The notes: generated from the sequence alone by a model not told the origin. A stretch of DNA of 5,708 nucleotides from an uncultured Faecalibacterium sp. (GCA_937917475.1 CALDNF010000035.1:1-5708); one strand, 5' to 3'; shown: positions 1-5,528, numbered from the stretch's first letter. Numbers and translations are program-made.

Positions 1-824
1 AGGATGCCACTTGGCCGCTCATCCAGAAATTCGCTGCGGAAGATGAACACTTCATCGGCATCTCCCAGAGCCGGAACCGGGGCCATCAGAACGCTGTGCT
101 GGCCGGCCTGATGGAAGCGCTCCACAGCGGCAGCTGCGATATCACCATCTCCATCGACTGCGACGGTCAGGATGATATCAATGCCATGGATGAGATGGTC
201 AAAAAATATCTGGACGGTGCCGAAGTGGTGTATGGCGTGCGGAGCCGCCGGGATACCGACACCTTCTTCAAGCGGTTCACTGCCGAGGGCTTTTACCATG
301 TGATGAATGCTCTGGGTGCAGATATCGTGTTCAATCATGCGGATTACCGGCTCATCAGCACCCGGGTGCTGGAAAGCTTTGCCGACTACCGGGAAGTGAA
401 TATCTTCCTGCGGGGCATGGTGCCGCTGGTGGGCTATCCCAGCGATACCGTTTACTACGAGCGCCACGAGCGTCTGGCCGGTGAGAGCCACTATCCCCTC
501 AGCAAGATGCTGGCCCTCGCCTTCGACGGCATCACCAGCCTTTCCAATAAACCCATCCGGCTCATCACCGGGGCGGGCATCGTGGTGAGCCTTATCAGCT
601 TCATCGGCGTGATCTGGGCCATCGTGCAGGCCATGATGGGCAGCGTCGTAGCCGGCTGGGCCTCCACCATCTGCATCGTCTGCTTCATGGGCGGCGTCCA
701 GCTCATCTGTCTGGGCGTTATTGGCGAGTACGTCGGCAAGATCTATATGGAAACCAAGGCCCGTCCCCGCTATATCATCAGCGAGCGGACATGGGCCCCC
801 TATGAAAGGAAGTATCACGGATGA
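1..824 (+). CDS. Family 2 glycosyltransferase, GtrB/CsbB-like, membrane-anchored (5' end outside window)
   Basis: The frame is open from base 3, so the gene begins upstream and 273 residues are visible; the GTG at 96 and the ATG at 111 are internal. The visible part opens with a SRNRGHQNAVLAGL segment (around 66-110), typical of GT2 enzymes that move a sugar from a nucleotide donor to polyprenyl phosphate. The GT-A metal-binding motif reads ISIDCDGQDD (about 150-180) where relatives often have IDADLQDP. Next come the HADYRL segment (336-353) and GESHYPLSKM (482-511), both family hallmarks. Two hydrophobic helices follow (about 558-638 and 657-737), then a basic tail with RYIISER. This is the usual C-terminal double-membrane anchor with the catalytic domain in the cytoplasm. 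Likely role: making a lipid-linked sugar for cell-surface or teichoic-type glycosylation; the sugar cannot be read from sequence. It overlaps the next gene by ATGA (821-824), implying translational coupling. Confidence 0.9.
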   Translation, partial: DATWPLIQKFAAEDEHFIGISQSRNRGHQNAVLAGLMEALHSGSCDITISIDCDGQDDINAMDEMVKKYLDGAEVVYGVRSRRDTDTFFKRFTAEGFYHVMNALGADIVFNHADYRLISTRVLESFADYREVNIFLRGMVPLVGYPSDTVYYERHERLAGESHYPLSKMLALAFDGITSLSNKPIRLITGAGIVVSLISFIGVIWAIVQAMMGSVVAGWASTICIVCFMGGVQLICLGVIGEYVGKIYMETKARPRYIISERTWAPYERKYHG

Positions 825-1423
825 GCAAACAGAGCTGGAAAGGCAGCACCCTGCTGAACCCGGAGCCGCCGGTGCTGGTCTCCTGCGGCGGGCTGGACAA
901 GCCCAACCTCATCACCATCGGCTGGACCGGCACCATCTGCACCCAGCCCAGCATGGTGTCCATCAGCGTCCGCCCCGAGCGGTACAGCCACCACCTCATC
1001 AAGGAGAGCGGGCAGTTTGCCATCAACCTGCCCACCGAGGCCCTTGTGCGCAGCATCGACTGGTGCGGCGTGAAGAGCGGCCGGGACAACGACAAGTTTG
1101 CCGCCTGCGGGCTCCATGCCGCCCCGGGCTCCGTGCTGACGGACTGCCCCATCCTCGAGGAGAGCCCGGTGAATCTGGAATGTAAGGTCACCCAGGTCAT
1201 TCCGCTGGGCAGCCATGATCTTTTCCTTGCGGAAGTCGTGGCCTGCGATGTGGACGAGGCCCTGCTGGACGAAACCGGCAAGCTCTGCCTTGACAAGGCA
1301 AAGCTCATCGTCTACAGCCACGGCGAATATCTTGCGCTGGGCCGGAAGCTGGGCACCTTTGGCTACAGCGTCCGCAAAAAGCCCGCAAGGAGCCGCCCGG
1401 CCCATCCCCACCGGAAGGGCTGA
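821..1423 (+). CDS. Flavin reductase-like FMN-binding protein (flavoredoxin family)
   Basis: This 200-residue protein matches the flavin reductase-like / flavoredoxin fold (split-barrel, FMN-binding). Signs are an N-terminal PPVLVSCGG strand, the core NLITIGWTGTICTQPSMVSISVRPERYSHHLI (residues about 29-60), the FAINLPTEAL segment (about 66-75), a DKFAACGL stretch and a C-terminal YLALGRKLGTFGYSVRKK. Family members bind FMN and reduce flavin or carry electrons; the physiological partner is not evident here. The ATG at 821 overlaps the glycosyltransferase stop (ATGA), with AAAGGA at 805-810 as a plausible ribosome binding site, so it is the distal gene of that transcript. Length is near the family norm; about a dozen extra residues after SVRKK form a basic, proline-rich tail (PARSRPAHPHRKG). 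There is no obvious functional tie to the glycosyltransferase. Confidence 0.88.
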   Translation: MSKQSWKGSTLLNPEPPVLVSCGGLDKPNLITIGWTGTICTQPSMVSISVRPERYSHHLIKESGQFAINLPTEALVRSIDWCGVKSGRDNDKFAACGLHAAPGSVLTDCPILEESPVNLECKVTQVIPLGSHDLFLAEVVACDVDEALLDETGKLCLDKAKLIVYSHGEYLALGRKLGTFGYSVRKKPARSRPAHPHRKG

Positions 1424-1432
1424 ATTTCAGGG

Positions 1433-1461
1433 TTGCATCCAACGGCCTTTTGCGCTATACT
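1433..1461 (+). promoter_or_regulatory. Sigma-70/SigA-type promoter for lrgAB
   Basis: TTGCAT (1433-1438, 4 of 6 to TTGACA) and TATACT (1456-1461, 5 of 6 to TATAAT) are separated by exactly 17 nt. It begins 10 nt after the flavin reductase stop. The predicted start near 1468 leaves a leader of about 70 nt before lrgA. This makes lrgAB a separate transcription unit from the genes upstream. Confidence 0.65.
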
Positions 1462-1468
1462 GTTGAAC

Positions 1469-1499
1469 TGGCGGCTTCCGGGCCGCCATTTCGTATTTT
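1469..1499 (+). terminator. GC-rich hairpin followed by U-rich tract, terminator or attenuator in the lrgAB leader
   Basis: TGGCGGC (1469-1475) and GCCGCCA (1482-1488) form a perfect 7-bp stem with a 6-nt loop, followed by TTTCGTATTTT. It lies after the flavin reductase gene, so it could end that transcript. It also falls right at the 5' end of any RNA starting from the 1433-1461 promoter, where it would act as a 5' stabilising hairpin or attenuator. The U tract is interrupted, so termination would be imperfect. A second weaker 5-bp stem (AAGAC 1509-1513 with GTCTT 1523-1527) lies just before the lrgA ribosome binding site. Confidence 0.4.
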
Positions 1500-1539
1500 C
1501 ACCGCAGAAAGACCTATGCTGAGTCTTACGAGGATTTCT

Positions 1540-1905
1540 ATGAAGTATCTGTTTCAGTTTGCACGGATCCTTGCCTTCTGTTTTCTGGGCGAGATCCTGC
1601 ACGCCCTCCTTCCCCTGCCCATCCCGGCCAGTATCTATGGCCTGATCCTGCTTCTGCTGGCCCTGCGGCTGGGCATCGTCCGGCTGGAGCAGGTCAAGGA
1701 TGTGGGCCTGTTCCTCACCGGCATCTTCCCCCTGCTCTTTGTCCCGGCTGCTGCGGGCGTCATGGAGCTGTGGGCAGAGATGGGAGATATGCTCCTGCCC
1801 ATCATCATTTCCATCATCCCGGTCACGGTGCTGGTGCTGGTTACCGCCGGGCACACCACGCAGGCTCTGACCCGCCGCAAGAAGAAGGAGGCCGACCATG
1901 ACTGA
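1540..1905 (+). CDS. lrgA: CidA/LrgA family holin-like membrane protein
   Basis: A 121-residue, four-helix membrane protein: FARILAFCFLGEILHALLPLP, the PASIYGLILLLLAL helix (family consensus P-G-S-x-x-G), VGLFLTGIFPLLFVPAAAGVM, and PIIISIIPVTVLVLVTAG, ending in a basic RRKKKE tail. LrgA/CidA proteins work with an LrgB/CidB partner. They were first described as holin/antiholin-like modulators of murein hydrolase activity and cell lysis; in Bacillus the homologous PftAB pair is reported to move pyruvate. The sequence cannot decide between these roles. I chose the ATG at 1540 because GAGGA (1530-1534) sits 5 nt upstream. An in-frame ATG at 1516 (adding MLSLTRIS) has no good ribosome binding site, and more distant TTG starts would lie in the promoter. 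The stop overlaps lrgB by 8 nt. No LytST or CidR-type regulator is in view. Confidence 0.88.
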   Translation: MKYLFQFARILAFCFLGEILHALLPLPIPASIYGLILLLLALRLGIVRLEQVKDVGLFLTGIFPLLFVPAAAGVMELWAEMGDMLLPIIISIIPVTVLVLVTAGHTTQALTRRKKKEADHD

Positions 1906-2605
1906 GCTCATCAACGGATTCCTTTCCGGCTCTGCCGCATGGGGCGTGCTGCTGACGCTGGCCGCCTTTGGGCTGGGCACCCTCATCAACCGGGCCACCG
2001 GCAAGGCCATCTTCAACCCCCTGCTGCTGGGCAGCATCTTTGTCATCATCCTGCTCAGCGTCCTGCACATCCCCTACGCTGACTATAAGGCCAGTGCCGC
2101 CCCGGTGAACTACCTGCTTCTGCCCGCCACCATCAGTCTGGCCATCCCCCTGTATGAGAAATGGGACCTGCTCAAGGAGAACGCCGCCGCCATCATCGCC
2201 GGCATCTCGGTGGGCACGCTGGTCAGTCTGGGCAGTGCGCTGGCTCTGGCCCTTGCTCTGGACCTGACGCAGGAGCAGTACGCCACCCTTCTGCCCAAAT
2301 CGGTGACCACCGCCATCAGCATGGACGTTGCCGCCGAGCTGGGCGGCATCGCTGCCCTGACCGGTGCCATCGTCATCCTCACCGGCATTGCGGGCAACCT
2401 GCTGGCCGAATCGGTCTGCAAAATCTTCCACATCACCGACCCCATTGCCAAGGGCGTGGGCATCGGTACCTCGGCCCATGCCGTGGGCACCAGCCGTGCC
2501 CTTCAGATGGGTGAAGTGGAAGGTGCCATGAGCGGCCTGTCCATCGCCGTGGCCGGCGTCCTCACTGCCGTGCTCTGCCCGGTCTTTGTGAATCTGATCC
2601 ACTGA
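1898..2605 (+). CDS. lrgB: LrgB/CidB family membrane protein
   Basis: A 235-residue polytopic protein of the usual LrgB length with about six or seven membrane segments. Family hallmarks are clear: NPLLLG near residue 40, LPATISLAIPLYEKW (about 75-89), the LLPKSVTTAISMDVA and LGG motif (about 131-150), the TGAIVILTGIAGNL helix, and GIGTSAHAVGTSRALQMGEVEGA (about 188-210). It is the obligate partner of the preceding LrgA-type protein, in murein hydrolase/lysis control or in pyruvate-type metabolite transport. The ATG at 1898 has a near-perfect AAGGAGG (1885-1891, 6-nt spacing) inside the end of lrgA and overlaps it by 8 nt, so the two are co-translated. The gene ends just before a strong terminator. 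Confidence 0.93.
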   Translation: MTELINGFLSGSAAWGVLLTLAAFGLGTLINRATGKAIFNPLLLGSIFVIILLSVLHIPYADYKASAAPVNYLLLPATISLAIPLYEKWDLLKENAAAIIAGISVGTLVSLGSALALALALDLTQEQYATLLPKSVTTAISMDVAAELGGIAALTGAIVILTGIAGNLLAESVCKIFHITDPIAKGVGIGTSAHAVGTSRALQMGEVEGAMSGLSIAVAGVLTAVLCPVFVNLIH

Positions 2606-2614
2606 ACTTTCCCC

Positions 2615-2680
2615 AAAAAACACAGACAGCTCCCCCTCTCCTTCCATCGCCGGAAGTGAGCGGGGAGCTGTTTTGTTCTT
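2615..2680. terminator. Bidirectional intrinsic terminator between lrgB and merR
   Basis: ACAGCTCCCC (2626-2635) pairs perfectly with GGGGAGCTGT (2662-2671). Inside it CTC (2636-2638) pairs with GAG (2658-2660) and CTTCC (2641-2645) with GGAAG (2652-2656), around a 6-nt loop. On the + strand it is followed by TTTTGTTCTT, ending lrgB transcripts. On the - strand it is followed by a run of six T (complement of AAAAAA at 2615-2620), ending merR transcripts. The two genes converge on this one element. Confidence 0.88.
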
Positions 2681-2691
2681 CATCTGTTTCT

Positions 2692-3162
2692 TTATGCTTC
2701 CTCTTTTGCCGGTTCCAGAGAGCCCGGGTGGATGTGGGCGTAACCCTCCCGGTATTGTTCGGGGAGGTCTGCATAGCGGAGCTCCCGGACATTTTCATCG
2801 GTGCCGTCCTTGATGGCCTGATCGTAGAACCAGCATTTGTAATCGAGGATGCTCAGCACCTCCTGCATCCGCTCCATCTCGGCTTTCACAGCCTTGCGCT
2901 GGCGGGCAAAGAGCTCCCGCCGCTGCAGGAAGGTGCCGCTGCCCTGCCTGCACCAGACCATGAACTGCCGGATGTCCTTGATCTCAAGGCCGGAACGTTT
3001 CAGGCACTCGATCATCCGCAGCCGGTCCAGATCCTTATCGCTGAATTTCCGGATGCCGGAGTCCCGTTGAATGTTGTCGAACAAGCCCTCTTTATCGTAA
3101 TAACGCAGGGTCGAGACCGGCAGGCCGAACTGCCTGGACACCTGACCAATGGTATACGTCAT
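2692..3162 (-). CDS. MerR-family transcriptional regulator (AdhR/NmlR-like)
   Basis: A 156-residue cytoplasmic DNA-binding protein. The N-terminal winged helix-turn-helix is canonical MerR: YTIGQVSRQFGLPVSTLRYYDKEGL (residues about 3-27), a wing with R-x-S-GIRKFSDKDLDRL (about 33-48), then IECLKRSGLEIKDIRQF (about 51-67). A long dimerisation helix follows (about 78-108), then a short effector region. Cys53 in IECLK sits where AdhR/NmlR-type regulators have the cysteine that senses aldehydes and other electrophiles; Cys71 and Cys110 are also present. There is no clustered cysteine metal site as in MerR or ZntR. The start has AAAGGGG about 10 nt upstream. It is divergent from ridA across a 160-nt region with a shared palindrome, so autoregulation and control of ridA-dus are likely (inference). 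The effector is unknown. Confidence 0.9.
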   Translation of the reverse strand: MTYTIGQVSRQFGLPVSTLRYYDKEGLFDNIQRDSGIRKFSDKDLDRLRMIECLKRSGLEIKDIRQFMVWCRQGSGTFLQRRELFARQRKAVKAEMERMQEVLSILDYKCWFYDQAIKDGTDENVRELRYADLPEQYREGYAHIHPGSLEPAKEEA

Positions 3163-3205
3163 CTTTTATACACCCCTTTCTGAGCCTGAAGTCAACTTTA
3201 TGTTC

Positions 3206-3234
3206 AGTGTAGCAGGTTCGGCCCCGGCTGTCAA
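3206..3234 (-). promoter_or_regulatory. merR promoter (minus strand)
   Basis: Read on the minus strand, TTGACA (complement of 3229-3234, 6 of 6) and TACACT (complement of 3206-3211, 4 of 6) are separated by 17 nt. MerR activators usually act on promoters with 19-20 nt spacers, so the normal 17-nt spacer here suggests simple repression or no direct MerR-type remodelling at this promoter. A GTCAAC copy (3191-3196, within AAGTCAACTT) lies at about the expected transcription start. Confidence 0.6.
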
Positions 3235-3247
3235 ATCAGTTGACAGC
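3227..3247. repeat. Perfect palindrome spanning both divergent -35 boxes, candidate shared operator
   Basis: GCTGTCAA (3227-3234), a 5-nt centre ATCAG, then TTGACAGC (3240-3247): 8-bp arms with no mismatch. The left arm supplies the minus-strand TTGACA for merR and the right arm supplies the plus-strand TTGACA for ridA. A dimeric repressor bound here would block both promoters. The adjacent MerR protein is the obvious candidate by position, though the placement is not the usual MerR one between -35 and -10. Confidence 0.6.
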
Positions 3248-3268
3248 GGCGTGGGGCGGGTGTAAACT
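3240..3268 (+). promoter_or_regulatory. ridA-dus promoter
   Basis: TTGACA (3240-3245, 6 of 6) and TAAACT (3263-3268, 4 of 6) are separated by 17 nt. The spacer is very GC-rich (GGCGTGGGGCGGG). The transcript would start near 3275, giving a leader of about 48 nt before ridA. The -35 overlaps the right arm of the palindrome at 3227-3247. Confidence 0.55.
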
Positions 3269-3322
3269 TTTTCAAAAGGCTGTTCCGGCCTTTCCTGAAA
3301 CAATTGAAATGAGGTATCTGCT

Positions 3323-3691
3323 ATGAATGTGATCCATACTGAAAACGCCCCCGGTGCCATCGGCCCTTACTCTCAGGGCTTTGTAGTCAACGGCTTTGTC
3401 TACACCTCCGGCCAGATCCCGGTGAACCCCGCCGACGGCTCTATCCCGGAGGGCATTTCCGCACAGGCCGCACAGAGCTGCAAGAATGTCCTTGCCATCC
3501 TCGAGGCCGCAGGCTCCGGTGCAGAGAAGGTCATCAAGACCACCTGCTTCCTGGCCGAGATCGCCGATTTTGCCGCCTTCAATGAGGAGTACGCCAAGTA
3601 CTTCACCTCCAAGCCCGCCCGCAGCTGCGTGGCGGTCAAGGATCTGCCCAAGGGCGTGCTCTGCGAGATCGAAGCCGTTGCCGAGGCCTGA
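3323..3691 (+). CDS. ridA: RidA family reactive intermediate (enamine/imine) deaminase
   Basis: A 122-residue protein of exact RidA (YjgF/YER057c/UK114) length. RidA trimers hydrolyse reactive enamine/imine intermediates such as 2-aminoacrylate, released by PLP enzymes like serine/threonine dehydratase, to keto acids and ammonia, protecting other PLP enzymes. Signature features: AIGPYSQG with Tyr16, VYTSGQIPVNPADG (about 26-39), the NVLAILEAAG helix, VIKTTCFLAEIADFAAFNEEY (about 70-90), and PARSCVAVKDLPKGVLCEIEAVA at the end. Arg100 matches the catalytic Arg105 of E. coli RidA and Glu115 matches Glu120, so the enzyme should be active. ATG at 3323 has GAGG (3311-3314) 8 nt upstream. It is first in a unit with dus and divergent from merR. 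Confidence 0.95.
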   Translation: MNVIHTENAPGAIGPYSQGFVVNGFVYTSGQIPVNPADGSIPEGISAQAAQSCKNVLAILEAAGSGAEKVIKTTCFLAEIADFAAFNEEYAKYFTSKPARSCVAVKDLPKGVLCEIEAVAEA

Positions 3692-3694
3692 TCC

Positions 3695-4636
3695 ATGAAC
3701 TACTACGTCGCCCCCATGGAGGGCCTGACCGACCGGGTCTGGCGGCAGGCACACCAGAAATGGTTCGGCTATCCTTCGGCCCCCGACCGGTACTATGCGC
3801 CCTTTCTTTCCCCGCCCGAAAACCGGGTGCTGATCAAAAAGAAGATGGCCGAGCTGGCCCCGGAGGCAAACCCCGGGGCACCGGTCATCCCTCAGCTGCT
3901 GGCCAAGGACGGCGCACTGGCGGCATGGATGATCGGCCAGCTGCGGGAGCTGGGCTACCGGGAAGTCAACCTGAACTTCGGCTGTCCTTCCGGCACCGTC
4001 ACCGCCAAGGGCAAGGGCTCCGGGATGCTCCGGGACCCGGCCCGGCTGGACGCCTTTCTCGCAGAGGTCTTTTCCGCTGTGGAGGGGCCGGTCTCGGTCA
4101 AGACCCGGCTGGGCATCAGCAGCCCGGAAGAGTTTGCGGACATCCTTGCGGTCTATGACCGCTATCCCCTCTCGGAGCTCATCATCCATCCCCGGGTGAT
4201 GCGGCAGCTCTACCGGGGGCAGGCTGACCGGGATGCCTTTGCCAAGGCCCTGCCCGGCTGCACCATGCCGGTCTGCTACAACGGCGACCTGACCACCGTG
4301 GAGGACATCCGGGCCATGGAGACGGCCTTTCCCGCCCTGTCCGGCCTGATGGTGGGCCGTGGGATCATCGCAGACCCTGCTCTGCTGCGGCAGGCCCGGG
4401 GCGGTGCCCCTGCCTCCCGGGAGGAGCTGCGGGGCTATCTGGATGATCTCTACCACGGCTACACCGAACTGTTTGGCAGCGCAGGCTGCGCCATCAGCCG
4501 GATGAAAGGGCACTGGTTCTACCTCATCCACCGGTTCTCCGGCGCAGAAAAGCTGGAAAAGCAGCTCCGCAAGCTGCGGGAACCGTGGGAATACGAAGTG
4601 GTGGTCAGCCAGATCTTCACCCTGCCCATGCTGTAA
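3695..4636 (+). CDS. dus: tRNA-dihydrouridine synthase family protein
   Basis: A 313-residue FMN-dependent enzyme of the Dus family, which reduces specific uridines in the tRNA D-loop to dihydrouridine using NADPH. The TIM-barrel landmarks are in order: YYVAPMEGLTDRVWR (residues 3-17, FMN phosphate end), VIPQLLAKD (about 64-72), VNLNFGCPSGTVTAKGKGSGML (about 91-112) with Cys97 in the GCP motif as the catalytic acid, VKTRLG (substrate/FMN), LIIHPR with the conserved His, CYNGDL, and LMVGRGIIADPAL (FMN phosphate). A C-terminal helical domain for tRNA binding follows. Its position 3 nt after the ridA stop shows co-transcription; there is no clear separate Shine-Dalgarno, so translational coupling to ridA is likely. 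I cannot tell which tRNA position it modifies. Length is within the family range. Confidence 0.93.
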   Translation: MNYYVAPMEGLTDRVWRQAHQKWFGYPSAPDRYYAPFLSPPENRVLIKKKMAELAPEANPGAPVIPQLLAKDGALAAWMIGQLRELGYREVNLNFGCPSGTVTAKGKGSGMLRDPARLDAFLAEVFSAVEGPVSVKTRLGISSPEEFADILAVYDRYPLSELIIHPRVMRQLYRGQADRDAFAKALPGCTMPVCYNGDLTTVEDIRAMETAFPALSGLMVGRGIIADPALLRQARGGAPASREELRGYLDDLYHGYTELFGSAGCAISRMKGHWFYLIHRFSGAEKLEKQLRKLREPWEYEVVVSQIFTLPML

Positions 4637-4642
4637 CCACGC

Positions 4643-4677
4643 AAAAAGGCCCGCCGTCCAAAGGGACAGCAGGCCTT
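4643..4677 (-). terminator. Intrinsic terminator of ireB (minus strand), hairpin shared with dus end
   Basis: AAGGCC (4646-4651) pairs with GGCCTT (4672-4677), and GTCC (4656-4659) with GGAC (4664-4667), with small internal mismatches. On the minus strand the stem ends in a T run (complement of AAAAA at 4643-4647), a classical terminator for ireB. On the + strand the stem is followed by GAGACCAG with no T run, so dus termination here would be weaker or rely on the hairpin alone. Confidence 0.72.
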
Positions 4678-4690
4678 GAGACCAGTCTAT

Positions 4691-4936
4691 TTACACGTTC
4701 AGATAATCCCGCAGCATTGCCTGCAGAAGGTCGTCCCGATCCACCTTGCGGATCAGGGAGCGTGCGCCATTGTGGGTCGTGATGTAAGTGGGGTCCTCTG
4801 ACAGGATGTAGCCCACCAGCTGATTGATCGGGTTATAGCCCTTCTCCTTCAGTGCATCATAAACCTGCTGCACGGTCTCGTGGATCTCATAGTCCTTCTT
4901 ATCATGGATGGAAAAAATAGCGGTTGAATCACCCAC
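4691..4936 (-). CDS. ireB: IreB family regulatory phosphoprotein (UPF0297/YrzL)
   Basis: An 81-residue protein matching the IreB/YrzL (DUF965) family nearly end to end: TVQQVYDALKEKGYNPINQLVGYILSEDPTYITTHNGARSLIRKVDRDDLLQAMLRDYL. In Enterococcus faecalis, IreB is phosphorylated on threonines close to the N-terminus by the PASTA kinase IreK and dephosphorylated by IreP, and it dampens intrinsic cephalosporin resistance. Here Ser4 and Thr5 are the candidate N-terminal phosphosites (inference). The start is GTG at 4936, chosen because AAGGGGG lies 9 nt upstream on the minus strand. In many Firmicutes the gene sits next to alaS and ruvX (yrrK); here it stands alone, converging on dus and divergent from acpS, with its own promoter and terminator. 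Confidence 0.95.
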   Translation of the reverse strand: MGDSTAIFSIHDKKDYEIHETVQQVYDALKEKGYNPINQLVGYILSEDPTYITTHNGARSLIRKVDRDDLLQAMLRDYLNV

Positions 4937-4968
4937 GTCAATACACCCCCTTCGATGAACTATGCCTT

Positions 4969-4997
4969 ATTGTACACGAAATGAGGGAAAACTTCAA
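4969..4997 (-). promoter_or_regulatory. ireB promoter (minus strand)
   Basis: On the minus strand TTGAAG (complement of 4992-4997, 4 of 6) and TACAAT (complement of 4969-4974, 5 of 6) are separated by 17 nt. Transcription would start near 4962, giving a leader of about 25 nt that carries the AAGGGGG ribosome binding site. This fits a SigA-type promoter and a single-gene unit. Confidence 0.65.
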
Positions 4998-5013
4998 GAT
5001 AACCCACCTCATT

Positions 5014-5053
5014 TTGCACACTTTACCTAAAATTTCCGGATAAAATCGTGCAA
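5014..5053 (+). promoter_or_regulatory. AT-rich upstream region of acpS with flanking TTGCAC/GTGCAA inverted repeat
   Basis: The ireB-acpS gap becomes AT-rich here, and TAAAAT (5041-5046) is a possible -10 for acpS. TTGCAC (5014-5019) is the best -35-like match, but the spacer would be 21 nt, which is too long, so I cannot name a firm promoter. TTGCAC and GTGCAA (5048-5053) form a 6-bp inverted repeat 28 nt apart; this may be an operator or chance. Confidence 0.25.
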
Positions 5054-5078
5054 GTTCACCGAGAGAAAGGAGCCTTTT

Positions 5079-5528
5079 ATGCTGTTTGGTGTCGGCTGCG
5101 ACCTGTGCGGCATCGCCCGGATCGAAAAGAGCCTTTCCGGCCCCCACGGTGCCGCCTTTGCCCGGCGGGTCTTTGGCCCGGCCGAGCGGGAAGCTCTGGG
5201 CCTTGGCGAGGGCTTTGTCTGGCCCGATGCGCCCCGCTCCTCGGCCCGGAAAGCCGCCAGCGCAGCGGCAGATTTTGCCGCCAAGGAAGCGTTTCTCAAG
5301 GCCGCCGGCACCGGCCTTGCGGGCCCTTTTTCTCTTTGCGAGATCGAGGCCGTTCGCCTGCCCTCCGGGGCTCCGGAATACCGCTTCTCGGGCCGGACCG
5401 CCGAGTGGGTGGCCCAGAACCGGCTCACCGCCCGGCTCTCCCTGAGCCATGACGGCGGGATGGCTCTGGCCTTCTGCGTGCTGGAACAACCGGAAACCTC
5501 CTGCTCTCCCCTGCATACAATGGAATAA
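5079..5528 (+). CDS. acpS: Holo-[acyl-carrier-protein] synthase
   Basis: AcpS transfers 4'-phosphopantetheine from coenzyme A to a serine of acyl carrier protein, switching on fatty acid synthesis. Family marks are GVGCDLCGIARIEK (residues 4-17) with metal-binding Asp8, FARRVFGPAERE (about 27-38), DFAAKEAFLKAAGTGL (about 65-80) with Glu70 as the second metal ligand, and LSLSHDGGMALAFCVLE (about 120-136) with His124. At 149 residues it is longer than the usual 115-130. The extra length lies in a loop before the AAKEA helix (about 41-62) and in a short C-terminal tail. The residue before FAAKEA, often Arg in this family (GRFAAKEA), is Asp here. ATG at 5079 has AAAGGAG (5066-5072) 6 nt upstream. 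It is divergent from ireB and followed by mazF; no terminator with a T run separates them. Confidence 0.9.
   Translation: MLFGVGCDLCGIARIEKSLSGPHGAAFARRVFGPAEREALGLGEGFVWPDAPRSSARKAASAAADFAAKEAFLKAAGTGLAGPFSLCEIEAVRLPSGAPEYRFSGRTAEWVAQNRLTARLSLSHDGGMALAFCVLEQPETSCSPLHTME

Noticed and set aside
1450..1539. A longer lrgA reading from the TTG at 1450
   Set aside because: That start lies inside the promoter, and the added residues are not family-like. The ATG at 1540 has GAGGA at the right spacing and gives the usual CidA/LrgA length.
2626..2671. The long inverted repeat after lrgB as a mobile-element end or attachment site
   Set aside because: It has a small loop, flanking T runs on both strands and sits between two convergent genes, which is fully explained as a bidirectional terminator.
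1841..2683. A 280-codon minus-strand open frame opposite lrgB
   Set aside because: It covers a clear LrgB gene and runs into the bidirectional terminator; the Gly/Gln/Asp-rich sequence resembles no protein family and is a reverse-frame artefact.
2656..3183. A 175-codon plus-strand open frame opposite merR
   Set aside because: It starts inside the terminator stem and is antisense to a canonical MerR protein with ribosome binding site, promoter and terminator; no family likeness.
3272..4531. A 419-codon open frame on the minus strand opposite ridA and dus
   Set aside because: It lies antisense to two genes with full family signatures; its composition (Gly, Asp, His and Pro-rich) is the usual reverse-frame shadow of GC-rich coding sequence, and no promoter or known domain supports it.
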